From Campylobacteraceae bacterium (GTDB taxonomy: Bacteria; Campylobacterota; Campylobacteria; Campylobacterales; JALSKU01), in the NCBI GenBank assembly GCA_015488975.1, contig WFMT01000004.1:1-9415 (forward strand): a stretch of DNA of 9,415 bases. Direction: 5' to 3'. Position numbers and translations under genes: made by a program. Positions within the stretch are counted from its first letter, which is position 1; each line of letters starts with the position of its first letter. The notes beneath the pieces were generated by a model. It did no database searches. It was not told the DNA's origin and saw only the letters and a list, made by a program, of their open reading frames with translations. Of this stretch, positions 6,952 through 9,415 are shown piece by piece.

Positions 6952-7027
6952 TGGTGACCCCTGTTGGATTCGAACCAACGGCCCATTCCTTAAAAGGGAA
7001 TTGCTCTACCAACTGAGCTAAGGAGTC
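6952..7027 (-). tRNA. tRNA-Lys (UUU)
   Basis: On the minus strand, acceptor GACTCCT pairs with AGGGGTC (one T-G wobble), the D-arm is GCTCAGTTGGTAGAGC, the anticodon stem ATTCC/GGAAT encloses CTTTTAA giving anticodon TTT, and GTTGG/CCAAC closes the TTCGAAT T-loop. Discriminator A and CCA (6954-6952) are encoded. It is the promoter-proximal gene, with a precursor leader of about 20 bases after the predicted transcription start. Confidence 0.97.
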
Positions 7028-7054
7028 ATCTGTTCACCGTGAAATGGAGTTGAA

Positions 7055-7083
7055 ATTATAGAGAAAAAATATCTTTTTGTCAA
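7055..7083 (-). promoter_or_regulatory. Consensus sigma-70 promoter of the tRNA operon
   Basis: Read leftward, a perfect -35 TTGACA (7083-7078) is separated by exactly 17 bases from a perfect -10 TATAAT (7060-7055). Transcription would start near 7048, about 20 bases ahead of tRNA-Lys. The -35 lies 15 bases beyond the cinA stop codon, so the tRNAs can be transcribed independently of cinA although they share its direction. The protein-gene promoters in this window show no -35 box, which suggests this one is built for high constitutive output. Confidence 0.9.
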
Positions 7084-7098
7084 GAGTTTTTATAACTT

Positions 7099-8190
7099 TT
7101 AGAAAAAAATATCTTTTTTAAGTTTTAGAAGCAGTTTTATTGCATATAAGGCAGCTTGATTTTGGATATATATTCTATCACCTTTTAAATGCAATCTTTC
7201 TATGATTTGCCCATTGTCTTTACTTTTTGCTCCTATGTAAACAGTTCCTACTGGTTTTTCATTTGTGCCTCCATCTGGTCCGGCAATACCACTGATAGCA
7301 AGTGATATATCAGTGTTACTGACATTTACAGCCCCTTCTAACATCTCTTCAACACACTGTTCGCTTACTGCTCCAAAATTTTTTAGTGTTTGTGTACTCA
7401 CACCAAGCCAAGCTTCTTTTATATCGTTTGAGTAAGTTACTAAGTTTCCATTGATGATATTTGACGCACCGCTGTATTTTATAAACATTGAAGACAAGAG
7501 ACCTCCGGTGCAACTTTCTGCTACTGTAATTTTATTATTGTTTTTTATCAATTTATATTTAATATATAAAAGGACATCCTCTTGCGGTATAAGATTTTTA
7601 TTTAAAAGTTGTTTTGCTGATTCTATGAAGTTGTTTATTTGTCCATATTTTAAACTTTCTATTTTTATAAGATTCCAGCCTTCTATGATTTTGATAATTT
7701 TTATTTTTGTTTCAAAGTTTTCTGCTATCGGATTTAATAAAATCTGACAAGATTCTTCGTCTATATCAAATACATTGATAAATTTTATATTATTTTGTTT
7801 ATTTAAAAGAATTGCAGGCAATTTTTGATTTTCTTTGATTCTCAATACATTTATTTTATTGTTTTTAGTTTCTATCATGTAGGTATTTTTGTCATAAACA
7901 GAGCTTTTTGAGGGAAGTAGCATCTCTTGTTTTAACACAAGAGAATCATTATGAATTGTAGATAAAATTTTACCGATTATATTAAAATTTTTTTCATCAG
8001 TTGCAATTACGAGCTTATTGTTTTTGGATATAGCTTCTTCCAAACTCAAAAAAAGATTTTTATCGCTTCCCTCCAGTAGATAAAATGTATCCAATGCCTG
8101 TAAACTCTCTTTTATAGCTCTTTGTATATAATCAACTAAAATTGTATTGTATTTAATATTCTCACCTACTATGAACAATGCTGTTTTCAT
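7099..8190 (-). CDS. cinA: CinA-family protein with a C-terminal NMN-deamidase (PncC-like) domain and a diverged N-terminal domain
   Basis: The protein has 363 residues. The C-terminal part (about 200-360) is a clear CinA C-terminal domain, the PncC nicotinamide-nucleotide amidohydrolase fold: ITVAESCTGGLLSS at 221-234 with the expected nucleophile Ser226, NLVTYSNDIKEAWLGV at 249-264 with Lys258 as probable partner, FGAVSEQCVEEM at 272-283 and SGIAGPDGGTNEKPVGTVYIG at 300-320. Such enzymes convert NMN to NaMN in pyridine nucleotide salvage. The N-terminal part (about 1-165) sits where CinA has its MoaB/MogA-like (COG1058) ADP-ribose pyrophosphatase domain. Only the opening MKTALFIVGENI recalls it, and I cannot find that domain's usual glycine and aspartate motifs, so its activity is doubtful. 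The start is fixed by AAGGA six bases upstream of the ATG. The protein is shorter than usual full-length CinA (about 400-430). Despite the family name, a role in competence should not be assumed. Confidence 0.85.
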   Translation of the reverse strand: MKTALFIVGENIKYNTILVDYIQRAIKESLQALDTFYLLEGSDKNLFLSLEEAISKNNKLVIATDEKNFNIIGKILSTIHNDSLVLKQEMLLPSKSSVYDKNTYMIETKNNKINVLRIKENQKLPAILLNKQNNIKFINVFDIDEESCQILLNPIAENFETKIKIIKIIEGWNLIKIESLKYGQINNFIESAKQLLNKNLIPQEDVLLYIKYKLIKNNNKITVAESCTGGLLSSMFIKYSGASNIINGNLVTYSNDIKEAWLGVSTQTLKNFGAVSEQCVEEMLEGAVNVSNTDISLAISGIAGPDGGTNEKPVGTVYIGAKSKDNGQIIERLHLKGDRIYIQNQAALYAIKLLLKLKKDIFF

Positions 8191-8214
8191 TTAAATTCCT
8201 TATTTTTATGAAGT

Positions 8215-8220
8215 ATTATA
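8215..8220 (-). promoter_or_regulatory. Extended -10 promoter of cinA
   Basis: Read leftward, TGATATAAT places TG one base before TATAAT (8220-8215), an extended -10 element. The start point would be near 8208, so the leader is about 18 bases and carries AAGGA (8201-8197) six bases before the ATG. No -35 consensus is present. The promoter is divergent from the ileS promoter about 45 bases away. Confidence 0.6.
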
Positions 8221-8259
8221 TCATAGCTGTTATTAACCGATTTTTAATACCTTTTTCGA

Positions 8260-8265
8260 TATACT
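8260..8265 (+). promoter_or_regulatory. Candidate -10 element of ileS
   Basis: TATACT at 8260-8265 in a T-rich stretch would start transcription near 8272, at the first bases of the left arm of the structured leader (8274). A competing -10 candidate, TATAAC at 8275-8280, lies inside that arm and would remove most of the arm from the RNA. There is no -35 consensus. The coincidence of predicted start and stem base is the reason I prefer TATACT. Confidence 0.45.
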
Positions 8266-8273
8266 TGCGAAAT

Positions 8274-8402
8274 TTATAACTGACCTTATGCACCATAATG
8301 AGCAAAGCTCGTTATGGTGACAGGAACTCAAAGTCCCTGCAACCCCCTAAAGCTACGAAAAGTAGGACTTTTCGAGAAAGAAGTGCGTAAGGTCAGTTAT
8401 AA
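8274..8402. repeat. 129-bp element bounded by a 20-bp terminal inverted repeat
   Basis: The left arm (8274-8293) and right arm (8383-8402) are inverted copies that differ at one position (T8289 opposite G8387). The interior consists of three further short palindromes. This is the shape of a MITE, REPIN or other dispersed palindromic repeat. No clean target-site duplication is visible immediately outside the arms and no second copy exists in this window, so mobility is not shown. Confidence 0.6.
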
Positions 8403-8414
8403 CAAACTGACCTT
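8389..8414 (+). promoter_or_regulatory. Alternative hairpin abutting the ileS ribosome site
   Basis: AAGGTCAGTT (8389-8398) pairs perfectly with AACTGACCTT (8405-8414) around the loop ATAACA, ending one base before GGAG at 8415. The same AAGGTCAGTT also pairs with an identical AACTGACCTT at 8278-8287 inside the left arm. The two pairings exclude each other. No U-run follows, so this is not a rho-independent terminator; if it regulates, it would act on ribosome access. Confidence 0.5.
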
Positions 8415-8427
8415 GGAGCTAAATATT

Positions 8428-9415
8428 ATGGATTACAAAGATACGCTGCTTTTACCGAAGACTTCATTTTCTATGAGAGGGAACTTGCCTCAAAATGAGC
8501 CCAAAAGGTATAAAGAGTGGTTTGAAGAAAAAAATGTATATGAAAAGATGAAGCAAAACAGAAAAAATGCTAAAAAGAGTTTTACTTTGCATGACGGTCC
8601 TCCTTATGCAAACGGACATATTCACATAGGACATGCCTTAAATAAAATATTAAAAGATATGATTGTTAAAAAACACTATTTTTTTGGTGAAGATGTAAGA
8701 TATGTTCCAGGTTGGGATTGTCATGGGCTTCCGATTGAGCAACAAGTCGAACTTAAGATCGGGAAGCAAAAAAAAGATACTTTGCCTAAAAGTAAAATCA
8801 GAGAGTTATGCAGAGCCCATGCTGCCAAATTTTATAAAATCCAGGAAAAAGAGTTTAAAGCACTTGGCGTCATAGGAGATTGGGAAAATCCTTACTTGAC
8901 TATGAAGTTTGAATTTGAGGCAAATATTTACAGAGCACTTTGTGATATTGCAAAAAAAGGGCTTTTGGTCGAAAGAAGTAAGCCAATATATTGGTCATGG
9001 GCGGCGAAAACTGCTTTGGCTGAGGCTGAGGTGGAGTATCAGGACAAAGAAGATTATTCTATATTTGTAGCTTTTAAACTAAGTGACGAAGCAAAGAAAA
9101 AACTTAAAATTGACGGTAAAGCTTCCGTGATTATCTGGACAACTACACCTTGGACGCTACCTGCAAATATGGCGATAGCTTTAAATCCTGAAGAAGAGTA
9201 TGTTCTGACAAGCGATGGTTTTATAGTAGCTAAAAAATTGTATAAGAATTTAATAGAAGATGAAATTATAAAAGGTGACATAGCTAAAACATTTGCTTCA
9301 AAAGAGTTGGAGCATTTAAATGCAATAAGCCCGTTAAATGGCAGAAATTCTAAGATTATTTTAGGTGAACATGTTGAGATGAGTGGAGGTAGCGGATGCG
9401 TTCATACAGCTCCAG
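8428..9415 (+). CDS. ileS: Isoleucyl-tRNA synthetase IleS, N-terminal 329 residues; 3' end outside window
   Basis: IleS is the class I synthetase that charges tRNA-Ile in the cytoplasm. The frame is open from ATG 8428 to the window edge. Landmarks are DYKDTLLLPKTSFSMRGNLP (2-21); LHDGPPYANGHIHIGHALNK (54-73), containing the HIGH ATP-binding motif at 66-69; PGWDCHGLPIE (94-104); and the start of the CP1 editing domain with WTTTPWTLPANMAIALNP (237-254), ending in the editing-site segment GGSGCVHTAP (320-329). The IYWSWAAKTALAEAEVEY segment (187-204) lacks the cysteines present there in E. coli but matches the Campylobacter form as I remember it. The start is supported by GGAG nine bases upstream and by the usual family N-terminus. 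The KMSKS motif and C-terminal domain lie beyond the window. Expression may be influenced by the structured leader. Confidence 0.97.
   Translation, partial: MDYKDTLLLPKTSFSMRGNLPQNEPKRYKEWFEEKNVYEKMKQNRKNAKKSFTLHDGPPYANGHIHIGHALNKILKDMIVKKHYFFGEDVRYVPGWDCHGLPIEQQVELKIGKQKKDTLPKSKIRELCRAHAAKFYKIQEKEFKALGVIGDWENPYLTMKFEFEANIYRALCDIAKKGLLVERSKPIYWSWAAKTALAEAEVEYQDKEDYSIFVAFKLSDEAKKKLKIDGKASVIIWTTTPWTLPANMAIALNPEEEYVLTSDGFIVAKKLYKNLIEDEIIKGDIAKTFASKELEHLNAISPLNGRNSKIILGEHVEMSGGSGCVHTAP

Larger units (their letters stand above)
8274..8427 (+). promoter_or_regulatory. Structured 5' leader of ileS, candidate cis-regulatory RNA (function unknown)
   Basis: In the rightward RNA a 20-base-pair closing stem (8274-8293 with 8383-8402) can enclose three hairpins. 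Hairpin 1 is 8291-8303 with 8307-8319 (13 pairs, loop AAA; it shares its three basal bases with the closing stem). Hairpin 2 is 8321-8328 with 8332-8339 (one A-C mismatch, loop CAA). Hairpin 3 is 8356-8363 with 8367-8374 (perfect, loop AGG). A cytosine-rich single strand, GCAACCCCCTAAAGC, lies at 8339-8353. The Shine-Dalgarno GGAG at 8415-8418 is nine bases before ATG 8428. It is not a T-box, as I find no T-box motif or Stem I pattern, and I recognise no known riboswitch class. A non-regulatory palindromic repeat is an equal alternative. The structures are read directly; any role in ileS control is inferred. Confidence 0.45.

Noticed and set aside
7451..7747. Plus-strand 98-codon frame inside cinA
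   Set aside because: It is the antisense shadow of the CinA domain, hydrophobic because of the AT-rich complement, with no recognisable family.
8288..8320. Ten-codon leader peptide (ATG 8288 to TGA 8320) for classical isoleucine attenuation
   Set aside because: It has no isoleucine codons and no ribosome site, so stalling on isoleucine shortage cannot be argued.
8274..8402. Integron attC site or CRISPR repeat
   Set aside because: The ends do not fit the attC core sites (RYYYAAC/GTTRRRY), no integrase or cassette is present, and there is only one palindromic unit without spacers.
8274..8427. T-box, SAM or other known riboswitch before ileS
   Set aside because: The element lacks a recognisable T-box sequence, specifier loop and terminator/antiterminator pair, and I could not match it to any riboswitch consensus I know. 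T-boxes are also not expected in this phylum.

Overview
The window looks like a chromosomal segment of a Campylobacterota (epsilonproteobacterial) organism, probably a Sulfurimonas- or Sulfurovum-like respirer. The evidence is AT-rich DNA, a fused ResB-CcsA cytochrome c synthetase (system II), a futalosine-pathway menaquinone gene, fliQ directly followed by a short-form murB, and an isoleucyl-tRNA synthetase whose wording closely resembles Campylobacter IleS as I remember it. The genus is inferred; no 16S or other marker is present.

Layout, left to right. Bases 1-604 hold the C-terminal end of a type I restriction enzyme HsdR (DUF3387-type tail). Bases 605-1116 have no intact gene but contain a 22-codon remnant resembling the N-terminus of a Phd/YefM-family antitoxin, so the left edge looks like the border of a defence or accessory block. 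From 1117 a compact three-gene operon runs rightward: mqnD (menaquinone synthesis), fliQ (flagellar export gate) and murB (peptidoglycan precursor), with gene-to-gene overlaps of 1 and 4 bases. The long ccsBA gene (3172-6354) follows, with its own candidate promoter. A strong hairpin at 6363-6389 separates it from a leftward tRNA operon transcribed Lys(UUU)-Glu(UUC)-Val(UAC)-Asp(GUC) from a textbook TTGACA-17-TATAAT promoter. A CinA/PncC-family gene lies further right on the minus strand, and ileS starts rightward at 8428 and runs off the window.

How the genes fit together. MqnD supplies the quinone pool and CcsBA attaches heme to the c-type cytochromes used with that pool. The tRNA operon and ileS are translation genes. 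MurB and FliQ are housekeeping envelope and motility functions carried in the same transcript as mqnD.

The most unusual feature is the 237-bp gap between cinA and ileS. It holds a highly structured ~130-bp element: a 20-bp terminal inverted repeat enclosing three hairpins. The 10-mer AACTGACCTT occurs both inside the left arm and just before the ileS Shine-Dalgarno, so the right arm can pair with either copy. The predicted transcription start falls within a few bases of the left arm. This could be a cis-regulatory RNA with two exclusive folds, or a palindromic dispersed or MITE-like repeat lodged in the leader. The sequence alone does not decide between them.
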